This document shows positions 11,401-23,400 of a stretch of DNA of 64,000 bases, in pieces (position 1 is the first letter of the stretch; every line of letters begins with the position of its first letter). This DNA is from Primula veris (taxonomy: Eukaryota > Streptophyta > Magnoliopsida > Ericales > Primulaceae). The translations under genes and the position numbers were made by a program. The notes beneath the pieces were generated by a model that made no database searches, was not told the DNA's origin, and saw only the letters and a program-made list of their open reading frames with translations. Where the stretch lies: positions 28,186,967-28,250,966 of the forward strand of contig OY821744.1 of the NCBI GenBank assembly GCA_963682055.1, given 5' to 3'.

Positions 11401-14400
11401 TTCTGAAACACTTAGAGAAAAATTTAAATGAACTGAAAAATTCAAGTAAATATGAACCGGGGTGCCGTATAGGCTCGTGTTCTGAAACACTAGAGAATTT
11501 AAATGAACAGAAAAATTCAATTAAACATGAACCGGGGTGCCGTATAGGCTCGTGTTCTGAAACACTTAGAGAAAAATTTAAATGAACTGAAATAACAGCA
11601 GTTTTTATTTATAAAGCCCACAGGCATAAATTTACACCACATTCTTATTTACACAAAGTCATAAAGGCCGAGCCCTACTGGTAGTACTTCCTTAGGTTGT
11701 TGACGTTCCAAGGTCGGTCCACCGGGACATCATTGGGGAGACGGCCCAATAGGTAGGCCCCGTTCCCTACTGCACCGAGGATTCGATAGGGGCCTTCCCA
11801 ATTGGGGCCTAGCTTGCCGTCGGACTGTATCCTGGTGTTGTTGTTTACTTTTCGTAACACGAGGTCTTCGTCTTGGAAACGTCTGGCGTTCACTCTTTTG
11901 TTATAAGAACGCCCCAGCTCGTTTTTATATTCGGCGTTACGGATGGCCGCAACCTCCCTTCTTTCTTCGGCGTAGTCCAGCTCGAGCCCCATCATCTTTT
12001 CGTTAAGCCCGTTTTCCACGATGTCCGTCCTCAGAGAGGGAAGCCCGATTTCTAACGGGATGATGGCCTCCATTCTGTAAGTGAGGCTATAGGGTGTCTG
12101 TTGAGTGCCCCGTCTTCTCGTCGTTCGGTACGCCCATAGGACGTGATACAGTTCTGCGGCCCATTGTCCTTTGGACTCGTCTAGCCTCTTCTTGATTCCG
12201 TCGAGCACGGTCTTATTTGACACCTCGGCTTGTCCGTTGCATTGGGGGTACGAGGGGGTCGAATAGTAGTTCTTGATGTGATACTTTGCATACATCGCTT
12301 TTAATTTGACCCCGGTGAACTGTCCCCCATTGTCCGCGATGATTGAGTAGGGGATTCCGAATCTGGTGATCACGTCTCTCCAGAGGAAACGTATCACTTC
12401 GGCCTCTGTGATTTTCGCTAAGGCCACGGCCTTCACCCACTTTGAGAAGTAATCGGTGACCATGAGGAGGAACTTCTTCCCCCCCGGGGCCACGGGGAAT
12501 GGTCCGAGGATATCCATGCCCCACTGCGCAAAGGGCCAGGGCGAGGTCACGCTGCTCATTTTTTGCGCCGGGGCATGGGGTATGGGTGCGTACTTCTGAC
12601 ACTTCTCGCACCTGAGTACGAAAGCTTTGGCGTCCTTCTGCATGAGGGGCCACCAATATCCGTGGGTCAAGGCTCGGTTGGCCAGCGATCTGCCCCCGGT
12701 ATGGCTCCCACACGTTCCTTCGTGAATTTCCTCCATGACCCTTATTACCATGTCGGGGTGGACGCAGAGTAAGTAGGGGCCAGAGAACGATCTTTTATAG
12801 AGCTTTTCGTTGGGAGCTACCCAGAATCCCAGTGCCGTTCTTCTTATTTTCTCGGCCTCTTTCTTGTCATTGGGAAGATCACCGGAGCGATGGTATTCGA
12901 TTATGGGGTCCATCCAGCTTGGCTCCGGCGGGAGGTCAGTCACCATGCTAATTGTTTCCTTAGCCTCGATGCTAGGCGAAAGGACATATTCTATGGTGAT
13001 GACTCTCTCTTTTTTATCACTCATGACCGAGGCTAGGGTCGCTAGTGCGTCGGCGTGGGTGTTCTCGTTTCTGTTGATGTTGACGATTTCTTGACATTCG
13101 AAGCTTTGGAGTATTCCGGAAGCGATAGCCACGTAGCTGGCCATTCTGTCGTCCTTCGTCTGAAATTCACCACTGATCTGGCTGCTGACTAATTGAGAGT
13201 CCGTATGCACCAGTATTTTTTTGATTCCGAGGCTTCGGGCCATTTTTAAGCCGGCGATAACGGCCTCATATTCGGCCTCGTTATTGGTGGCTCTGAAGCC
13301 AAGTTGGATTGACTTCTCGATCACATCCCCTTGTGGAGATCGGAGTACGACGCCGAGGCCGGACCCTTTCTTATTGGCGGTTCCATCCGCGTGCAAGGTC
13401 CAGGTCTCGGGGGCACAACCTGTGATGTCGGGGCATTGAGTCGTCCCAGTGAATTCTGCCACGAAGTCGGCCAGGGCCTGTCCCTTGACGGACGTTCGCG
13501 GCGCATAGCTGATGTCGTAGGCGTTCAAGTGGCAGGCCCACTTCATCATTCGTCGAGAGAGATCCCCCTTTTGGAGTATTTCTCGCACAGGCTGGTCAGT
13601 ATAGACCACAATGCTGTGCGCAGAGAAATAGTGAGCAAGTTTTCGTGAGGCCACGACGAGGGCTAGGACGAGTTTTTCCAAAGGCATATACCTTGCCTCA
13701 GCATCGAGGAGAGTTTTGCTCACGTAATAGATAGGCCTTTGCTCCCTGTCGAGTTCCTTGATGAGGACGGCGCTGACGGCTATCTCGGACACGGCCAGGT
13801 ATAGGGTAAGGACATCGCCTGGGTCCGGCTTGGCTAGAAGGGGCGGACTTCCGAGGTAGTCCGCCAGCTCGGTGAACGCACGCCGGCATTCATCGGTCCA
13901 TTCGAATCTCTTCTGAGCTTTTAAGGCCGTAAAGAACGGTTTGCATCGGTCCCCGAACCGGGCAATAAATCGGTTTAGGGCGGCGGCCATCCCGACTAGC
14001 TTTTGTATGTCTTTTCTCTTCTCAGGTGTTTTCAAATTCTTCAAGGCAGAGATCTGGGATGGGTTCGCCTCTATTCTGCGGTGGGTCACCATGAACCCTA
14101 GGAATTTGCCGGCACCTACCCCGAAGGCACATTTAGAGGCGTTCAGCTTCAGGTCATGCCTTCGTATCGTTTCGAAGGCCTCTCTCAGGTCGGATAGGTG
14201 GTGCTCCTCGTGGGTGCTTTTTACCACCATGTCGTCAATATAGACTTCCACGGTTCGGCCTATGTTCTTAGCGAATATCTTGGTGACCATTCTCTGATAG
14301 GTAGCCCCGGCGTTCTTGAGCCCAAAGGGCATCACTTTGTAGCAGTAATTTCCCCTTGGGGTGATGAAGGCAGTTTTTTCTTGGTCGGCCTCCGACATGG

Positions 14401-17400
14401 GTATTTGATGATAGCCGGAGCAGGCATCCAGGAAGCTCATTCTAGCGGCCCCGGCCGTAGAGTCCACTATTTGATCGATTTTGGGCAAGGGGAAAGGATC
14501 TTTGGGACAGGCTCGGTTGAGGCTCGTGTAATCGATGCACACCCTCAGCTTCCCGTTCTTTTTGGGGACCACTACGGGGTTGGCGAGCCATCTGGGGTAA
14601 TAAATCTCCCTGATGGCCCCGGCCAGAAGAAGCTTCTCTACTTCCTCGTTTATGGCATCGGCATGCTCTGGACTGACACGGCGCCCCTTTTGCATCACTG
14701 GCTTGGCATCCGGGTTGACGTTTAATTGGTGGCATGCGAGGTCGGAACTGATGCCTGGCATCTCGCTTGGACCCCATGCAAAATTGTCGAGGTATTGGAG
14801 AAGGAGTTCGACGAGGTCGGTGACCTCAGGTTTGGTAAGCTTTGCCCCCACCATAAAAAAGTGGTCCTCGTCATTCCCCGGGATTTGGATTTTCAGCAGT
14901 CCCTCCTCCGCCTTGTCTTCGGCCTCAGGCCCCATCTTCTTGTTTAGTTCCCTCAGCAGCTTAAGGTCCTCTGCCTCGATGTTCATGGCACTTTGGGCCG
15001 GCATCATCTTTTTGCCGGAATACACGGCCATGGCACAGCTGCGTGAGACTTTCTGATTTCCTGAGATGGTTTCCACACCAGAATCAGTTGGGTACTTAAC
15101 CTTTTGGTGCAAGGTGGAGGAGACTCCATCTATTCCATGGAGCCACGGGCGCCCCAATATCACGTTGTAAACAGAGGTGACATTCACCACCGTGAACTCT
15201 ACACCCATAACTTTTGTACCCGTTTTCACAAGCAAGGTTATGTTTCCTCTGGGCTGTACCGCCTCTGAGCTGAATCCGTACAGGGGAGGGACGTCGGTTT
15301 CCAACTGTTCCTCCTTGAGTCCCATCTTTCGAAAGAGGTCTTCAAAGAGTATGTTGACCGACGCTCCTTGATCGACGAGGATCCGTCCTACTGCGTAGAT
15401 GCCTATCTGGGCCGAGATAACAAGGGCATCAGTGTGGGGCACGTCCACCCCCACCAGGTTGAAGTCAGTGAAGTTTACGTCCGGTTTGGCATCGCGCTTA
15501 TACTTTTTCCGGGGGCTGGAGCTTTCTGCGAGGCAGACGCGCTGCTTCATCGCTGCTTCCCGTGCTGAGGTTCTTTCTGCCCCATTCTGGCTAGACCCTT
15601 TCGGCCCAGAGTGAATGACATGACAGATCATCACCGGTGGGGGGAGGTCCCGCTGCCTCTCATCAACCCCTTCCCTATCTCGATCGGACTCCCTCTGTGA
15701 CTCGACATATTTATCCATCAGGCCATCCCGGACCCATCCCTCGAGCCTGGCCTTCAGACCATGGCACTCGTTGGTATGATGGCCGCGACCCCTGTGGTAT
15801 TCACAGATTTTGTCGTTAGGCCCTTGGGCCGGCTCATTCCGTAGAGGGAGAGGCCAAGAGAAGAAAGGCTCATTCTCAATCTTGCTAAGAAGGTCGACGA
15901 GAGGTAGGCGAAAGGTAGTGGAATAGGCAGCGCCCGACCCCGAGGCGACAGGTGTTTGACGCCCCGGTCGGGGATCCTCTTTTCTTCTTTTAGGGGCCGG
16001 TTGCGGATTTCTTCCCGTTCGTGGCCGCTCCATCCTTTCCGCTATGGGCCGGTTTTTTGAGGGCTCGTCGTGACGAACCGTTCCCTTGGCTGGTCGATAA
16101 GGGCCACAGAACGTGTTGCCCCAGCAGACCTCATGTCCTTCTCTATGTCGATATGCTGTTTTATGAGGGACCTGAGTTGAGGGACAGAGTTAGGGGGGGT
16201 CGCGATCATCTCGTTTCGGATCCTGCTCCCAACTACCATGTTTTGCCTGAAGGCAGCTATGGCGGTGGAGTCGGGGCAGTCCGCGCATTCGGCATGCTTC
16301 AACCAAAACCGACTATCATAATTCTCGAGGGTCTCTTTAGATTGGACCCTCACTTGATAGAGTTGCTCCGGTTGGGCAGCTCTCTCTTTCAAGTTTATGA
16401 ACCGGTGTGCGAAGTCATAAGCTAGGTCGTCCCAACAGTGGATAGAATTGACGGGCAGGGACTGGAACCACTTACTAGCGAGCCTTCCCAGGCTAGCGGG
16501 AAAGCACCTGCACATTAATTGGTCAAGGTGTGACCAATGGTTCATCTGGTATCGGTAGTGTCGGAGATGAGCCTCTGGATCAGAGTCCACATTGAAGGTT
16601 TGGAAGATAGGGGCAATAAAGTTCCGGGGGGGGGGGGGGGGTACTGTATTCAATTTCGTCCGAGAACGGGGTGCTGCGGGTCGAGGCCACAATTTTCAAC
16701 GCTGCCTCACCAGCTGCATCGTGCCGTCCACGGCGGCCACGTCTCCGTGTCCGAGTTGGCTTATCGGTTCGGGCATGACTAGATTCCGGCCGTGAGTCCC
16801 GACTATCATCCTGCCAACGGAGCCGAGAATGTATACTCCGCTCGTTATCACGGCGAGAATTTCCTTCTTGGGAATGCTCCGACTCCGCACCCCTAGCCGG
16901 CTCCCTGGGAGTCTCTAGGGGGGGTCGTCGGAGGGGTCCCAACCTGGACATCACGCTTTTAACGGGGACTGGAACCGATTTGTCTTGGCTCACGCCTTGA
17001 GCGGGCTCGAGTTCCGGCTCCATCAGCGAGGCTATTAAGGCTTTCTGGGCCGCAAGAGCGACGAGCTCTTTTTGGTGGATATCGATCATCATCTCTGTTA
17101 GCTCGGCCCACGATCGGGGTGCGGGAGCTGTTACGATCAAGGGAGCGGGCTCCCTGGTAGATGCGGTCCTAGGGGTCTCATCAAAAGAAAGCGTTCTCGG
17201 CATCCCAAGAACGTGGGGAGGTCGAGACGATGGGGTGTCAAATCGGTTATTGCCGGACATGTTTCCTTTAAGGACGGGGAGTCGGGGCTAACGCGTTCAG
17301 TTTCCCACAGACGGCGCCAGTTGGCGAGCCTAATTTTCTTCCTAGGCTCGACTTATATATTCGCATCGGCTCCGATCTTCCGAGGTGTCCGAGGTGATTT

Positions 17401-20400
17401 ACGTCGGCTACGGTGACGAGGTGGCCTTCGTGCCTGCGCAAGAAACAAACAGGGGCCCGGGGTTGGTACAAGGTTTTCCCTCTCCAACGATCAAGTCAGT
17501 ATCGGTGTTAACTGAAAGTAGGAATATATTTAAGAGTGAGGGACCGGGCCGGTTACGGGTCGTAGTATCGGATGGTACATGCAGTGTTCTGGGGGTCCGG
17601 GTTGTTTAAGCTTTATCTCTCCTCTCCGTATTTGTGTCCCCTTCTTAGTGGTATTAGAGGGGGTATTTATAGTGTGATCAGAGGTGTATTAGCCATTGGA
17701 TCACTGTACTGTAAGATGTTGATCCAACGGCGTTAGGTCATTCATGGCTCTGACAAGGGTACTGTCCTCTTCCGGGGCCCACAGGGAGGTGACCTGTGAT
17801 TGGGCCACGTCGATGAAACGCCAGGAGGGTCCCCCTAGGGAGCAGCAGCATTAATTGGTGAGGCGTACTCGATACGCTTCTTTGGGCCGGCCTAGCTTCA
17901 CCCCGTTTGGTAATGAGCCGGGGTGGTGAGACATCCACTATATAGGGCCCCGGTTTGTTCGTTTCCGTGGTGATATCGGTCCGGACGAGGGGACATTGAC
18001 ATTCCCTCGCCAATATTCGCTTGTACACCCCATAAATGTTATTTTCGTTTCTTGCACTGAACGCTACTGTGATAGACTATATTAAAGAATCCAAAGCTAG
18101 TCATGTACAATAGTCGAATTATCTTACAGAAATACAAAAAACTGAAATTGGGTTCACTGGTAAAAGACTTTTTGTTAAAATAATTGCACAAAATCAGCCT
18201 AGCATTAAAAGCCCAGCAATAAACTCTGACCATATTTGAGTTTTGAATTAGCTAAAGATTAGGATAAGTTTTTGATTATGTAATCAATCTTATTTATTGC
18301 AATTGTAAAGATCTCCTGTAATTACGCCTGGTCTTGGCTATATATTGTACTGATGAAATTTTAATATGATCAATAAAAATACAGTTTCTACATGGTATCA
18401 GCCTAGGTCATAGTTCTTCTCAGTTACCTTTTTTTTTCTTTTATTTTCCTCCCCTTGCTGTTACCTTCTTTTCCTTCTCCTTCTTATGTTTTTTTTTTTC
18501 CCTTCTCCCATGGCCTCTTCATTTTCAGCTCCTACCCAAAACACTGCCCAATTCACCAAACTTACTGAGACAAATTATCTCACTTGGCTTCGACAAATCA
18601 AACCGTACCTACATGGTGCTAAACTCTGGGGTTATATAGATGGTTCCATACCGGAACCATCTCAGACTATTGACACACCTGCTATGGCAACTGCAACAGC
18701 TACAACTATCTCCAACACCAAATATGAAGAATGGTTCACCGTGGATCAACAAATCGTTAGTCTTATCACCACTTCTCTAACTGAGAGTGTATCGCAACTT
18801 ACCATTGGATTCGACACTTCTATAGGAATTTGGGATTGCCTCGCTCGCCACTACTTGCAACGTTCTGCAGCTAGTGCTTCTAGTCTTAAGCTACAACTTC
18901 TTGAGCTTAACAAAGGTTCTAAATCAATTGACGAGTATCTTCGTCATGTGAAGTCAATTGCTGATCAATTGGCAGCTATCAAAAAGCCGGTATCTGACGA
19001 GGATTTGGTTCTTGCAACACTCCATGGCCTTGGATCTGATTATCTTATGCTCCGTACCGCTCTTTCCCAACACTCTTCTCTCCCTGACTTCACTGAACTT
19101 AGATTTCGCATTTTGTCTTTTGATTCCCAGCAACCTCGCAGTCATGAGCACGGATCAGCCACTGCTCTCTTTCATAATAGCAATACCCGTCGCGATAATC
19201 GTCCCCAATCTGGTCGGAATTTTAGTTCAAACAGCCGGAATTTTGGTCGCCCGAAAAAGTACAACAATGCACGCAACTATCAACAACACTACAATGGATT
19301 TCCGTCGCCACAATTTCCTGCACAATTGCCACCATCTAATGCATTTGGACATTACACATTTCCCAATTCGGCCCCTCGATCTCAGCCCTCCAATGGTCTA
19401 CTTGGACCGGCTCCAATTTGGTGCTCCAATTGCCACACAAATCAGCATGGAAACAATCAGTGCCCTCATCGATATCCAGGCCCAAACACTGCTGCACCTT
19501 TCACTGGAGCTCACTTCGCGGCAGATCCTAATTGGTATCCGGACACCGGAGCTACGCATCACATGACCTCCATGCATGTCAATAATCCGCAACAATATGC
19601 TGGTCCACATAATGTTTTTATGGGTAATGGGGACTCAATGCCCATTTCCCATACTGGTAACTTGCCCATTTCTGTAGGGTCATCCAATTTTTCTTTACAA
19701 AATGTTTTTCGAATCCCTTCCATTCGTAAAAATTTGTTATCTGTTGCTCGCTTTACTAAAGACAATCAAGTTGTATTTCTTTTCGCACCTGATTATTATC
19801 AGATTTTTTGCTTACATTTCGGTCGTTTATTGTTTCAGGGCCCTTGTAAAGACGGGCTATATCCTCTTCAACTGTCGAACGTTCCTTCCACTCCACAAGC
19901 TCTTGCCACCATTCACTCTTCTATCTGGCACAAGAGACTTGGCCATCCTTCATCTGATGTCTTGTTTCGTTTAGTTTCTTCTATTGGATCTAAGATTTCT
20001 TTTCATAATTTTTGTCATGAATGTGCTCTTAGCAAGTCTCATAAATTACCTTTCCAGTCTAATAAATTGTCCGCTCATTCTCCTTTTCATATTATTCATA
20101 GTGATGTATGGTCTTCATCCACCCCCTCTACTTGCGGTTTTAAATATTACGTTCTTTTTACTGATGAATTTTCACGATATTCATGGGTTTATCCAATGCG
20201 CCGGAAAAATGAAGTACTTACCCATTTTCAAACTTTTGTTGCTAAAATTCAAAATCACTTTGGTGTCGTCATTAAATTTCTCCAAAGTGATAATGGCACG
20301 GAATATGTTAATAATTCATTCACTGAATACTGTAACTCTTTGGGCATTCAACAACGACTTTCATATCCACACACCCCTGAACAAAATGGACTTGCCGAAA

Positions 20401-23400
20401 GAAAGCATCGTCACATTGCCACCATGGCTCGAAACCTTATACTCACTGCTAGTGCTCCGCACAAACTTTGGGTCGAAGCTGTCCTCATATCTGTTTATCT
20501 TATTAATCGCCTCCCTACATCTGTTTTAAATTGGGACACTCCTCACCATCGCCTTTATGATACTTCTCCTTCATACTCGTCCCTTCGAGTCTTTGGCTGT
20601 TCTTGTTTTCCTTATCTTGGTCCTTATGTCTCCGATAAATTATCAAGTCGTAGTATAGAATGTGTCTTTTTAGGATATAGTCCCCAACATAAAGGTTATC
20701 GATGTCTCGATCCCACTACCGGTCGTCTATATGTCTCAAGACATGTTATTTTTAATGAAAGTTATTTTCCCTATAAAAATTTGCACGTACAACATACTAC
20801 CCCGTTGGAATTTGCTCTCTTACCATGCCCAAGCCCTATTCCTGTTTCACCAACTCCAGCATCACATTGTGAGCCAATAATTACATCACACCTTGAGCCC
20901 ATTGGCCTGCCTATACAATCTATTCCAGAAACAGAAGTCTCAACTTCTAATATTAACCAAACAGGCACATCGACTCAACCCCATGAAACGCCGCCGCTTC
21001 ATGTTACCACATCCGCATCAATTCAAGAGCCATCGTCCATCAATAAACCTCTAAAGACATATCATCGCCGTGCTCGACTTGTAAGAACCACGACAGATGA
21101 AACACCCCCATTAGTGGTGATGGAAACCAATGATGTTCAATCTTTGCAACCGTTCCTCTCGGACTCATTAACAGCTGCTACGACTTCGGCCACCAATTCA
21201 CCGCCTCGACAACCCTCCCGACATCCAATGACCACCCGATCCAAAGACGGTACACTAAACCAACAGAATCGCCATCCTTTACCTCGAGCTCTTATTACTG
21301 TCATTAAAAATTCAGAACCTACATGTTATACTGACGCTTCCAAACAAGCAGCTTGGCGTAGTGCTATGGCAGATGAAATTAATGCTCTCCTAAAGAATTA
21401 GACTTGGACTCTTGTGCCCCCCTCACCGTCTCAAAACACAGTTGGTTGCAAATGGGTTTTCCGCATCAAGCGTAATTCAGACGGCACAATCGATCGACAC
21501 AAAGCACGACTTGTCGCCAAAGGATTCCATCAATAACAAGGTATTGATTATGAAGAAACGTTCAGCCCGGTTATTAAGCCCGCCACAATTCGTACTGTTC
21601 TTAGTATTGCTGTCTCTGAAGGATGGTCTCTACGCCAGTTAGACGTCAAGAATGCGTTCCTTCACGGGTTTCTTCAAGAGGACGTTTATATGACTCAACC
21701 ACCTGGGTTTGTCGATTCTTCACGACCCAATCATGTTTGCAAGCTTCACAAAGCATTGTATGGCCTTAAGCAGGCCCTGCGAGCTTGGTTTCACCGAATC
21801 ACATCATTCCTTATCTCCGCTGGTTTTATTCAGAGTTTGGCCGACCCATCTCTCTTTATTTTTCGTCGTGGCATTCAAATTATTTACTTTCTTTTATATG
21901 TTGATGATATCGTAATTACGGGCAGTGATAATAAGCTTTTGGAAGGGTTCATTGATGCACTTAGTCGTGGTTTTGATATAAAAGATCTTGGTCCTCTACA
22001 TTATTTTCTAGGCTTACAAGTTTCTTCACAAAATGATGGCCTCCACATCAGCCAGCTCAAGTATGCTAATGACCTTCTAGTCAAACATGACATGCTCCTC
22101 TGTAAGCCTGTCACTACACCTATGTCGGCCAAAGAAATTTTTGCTTCGACTGATGGCGACATACTTGCGAATCCCACTGCTTTCCGAGAAATTGTTGGTT
22201 CTCTCCAATACTTGACGATAACTCGCCCCGACATTGCCTATGCAGTCAACTCAATATCTCAATTTATGAGTCAGCCTCGTACCTCACATTTAGTTGCTGC
22301 AAAGCGTATCCTGAGGTACATAAAGGGTACACTTGGTCATGGACTGTTTTTCCGTCCCCAACGCCAACCAACTCATCTCAGCGCCTACTCCGATGTTGAT
22401 TGGGCAGGCTGTCCTGAAAGCCGCCGGTCAACGTCTGCTTACCTTTGCTATCACGGCACCAATCTCGTCTCTTGGTGTTCCAAAAAGCAGCCCACAATCG
22501 CCCGTTCCAGTGCCAAGTCTGAATACCGAGCTCTCTCTCATGCTAGTGCTGAAACTACTTGTTTAGCTCTATTATTATATGAACTTGGAGCACAGGTGCA
22601 GTTCCCGGTTCTTTTACACTGTGATAACTTAAGTGCAACATACATGGCCTCCAACCCAGTCTTTCATGCGCGGACAAAACATATTGAACTAGATTACCAT
22701 TTCGTGCGTGAGAAAGTAGTTTTCGGTAGTCATCGCGTTTGTTATATTCCATCTGTTGACCAGCCGGCCGACCTTCTTACCAAGCCTCTTCATAAGCACC
22801 GGCATTCTCTTCTTGCTCTCAAACTTGTCCGTCAAGGTCCGTCCAGTTTGCGGGGGATGTTAAAGTAATTGCACAAAATCAGCCTAGCATTAAAAGCCCA
22901 GCAATAAACTCTGACCATATTTGAGTTTTGAATTAGCTAAAGATTAGGATAAGTTTTTGATTATGTAATCAATCTTATTTATTGCAATTGTAAAGATCTC
23001 CTGTAATTACGCCTGGTCTTGGCTATATATTGTACTGATGAAATTTTAATATGATCAATAAAAATACAGTTTCTACACTTTTCCTAATACTTAGGTTCAT
23101 TCATTAGCATGTAAGACTCGTACTGCAAATAGTCTGCAATTCATCTTGGAATGCTTTGTGAGAAAATAGCTTATAGAGATTGTGTTATCTTAGCTTGGTC
23201 GACATTCAAAATTATCTGATTTTCTCTCATGAAGTATTGTTTACTGTATGTTGATTTCATCGTGATGTCTTTTATTACTTGGTAACATTTACTAGAAACA
23301 AAACTGGTCACGCCACATACTACTACTAGTTTTTAGATTATTCTTAGCTGCATCCTTTAATGTGAGTTTTGTGTTTCAGCTTCTTGTTATTATCCTCCGG

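Larger units (their letters stand above)
6822..18012 (-). mobile_element. Tat-lineage Ty3/Gypsy LTR retrotransposon, 11,191 bp, inserted in a host intron
   Basis: Two 691-bp LTRs (TGGCGAG...CTCGCCA) in direct orientation flank a gag-pol on the minus strand. The flanking 5-mers are GTATT (6817-6821) and ATATT (18013-18017), a target duplication with one change. Layout in element order: 5' LTR (17322-18012), primer site, gag, pol with protease, RT, a degenerate first RNase H, a second archaeal-type RNase H and integrase, then a long 3' region with a tandem array and an antisense gene, then the 3' LTR. Dual RNase H plus an antisense extra ORF identifies the Tat lineage. The LTRs differ at 10 of 691 positions by my count, with no indels, so the insertion is fairly recent. 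Gag is broken, so this copy is probably not autonomous. Confidence 0.93.
18173..23077 (+). mobile_element. Copia LTR retrotransposon, 4,905 bp, very young but disabled
   Basis: LTRs of 220 bp (18173-18392 and 22858-23077) begin TGTTAAA and end TTTCTACA. They differ at one base by my count (A/G at the eighth position). A perfect 5-bp target duplication CTTTT flanks it (18168-18172 and 23078-23082). The primer site abuts the 5' LTR and a G-rich polypurine tract abuts the 3' LTR. It encodes one gag-pol frame in the host gene's direction, interrupted by two stop codons. It inserted 160 bp from the right end of the Tat element, in the same host intron. Confidence 0.97.

Noticed and set aside
11132..11520. 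Overlapping minus-strand frames repeating 'NTSLYGTPVH' style peptides
   Set aside because: They are translations of the 75-79 bp tandem array; unit lengths not divisible by three make the frame wander, and there is no start context.
10947..11590. Possible CRISPR-like array
   Set aside because: Units are contiguous and similar throughout, with no unique spacers, and they sit inside a plant retrotransposon.
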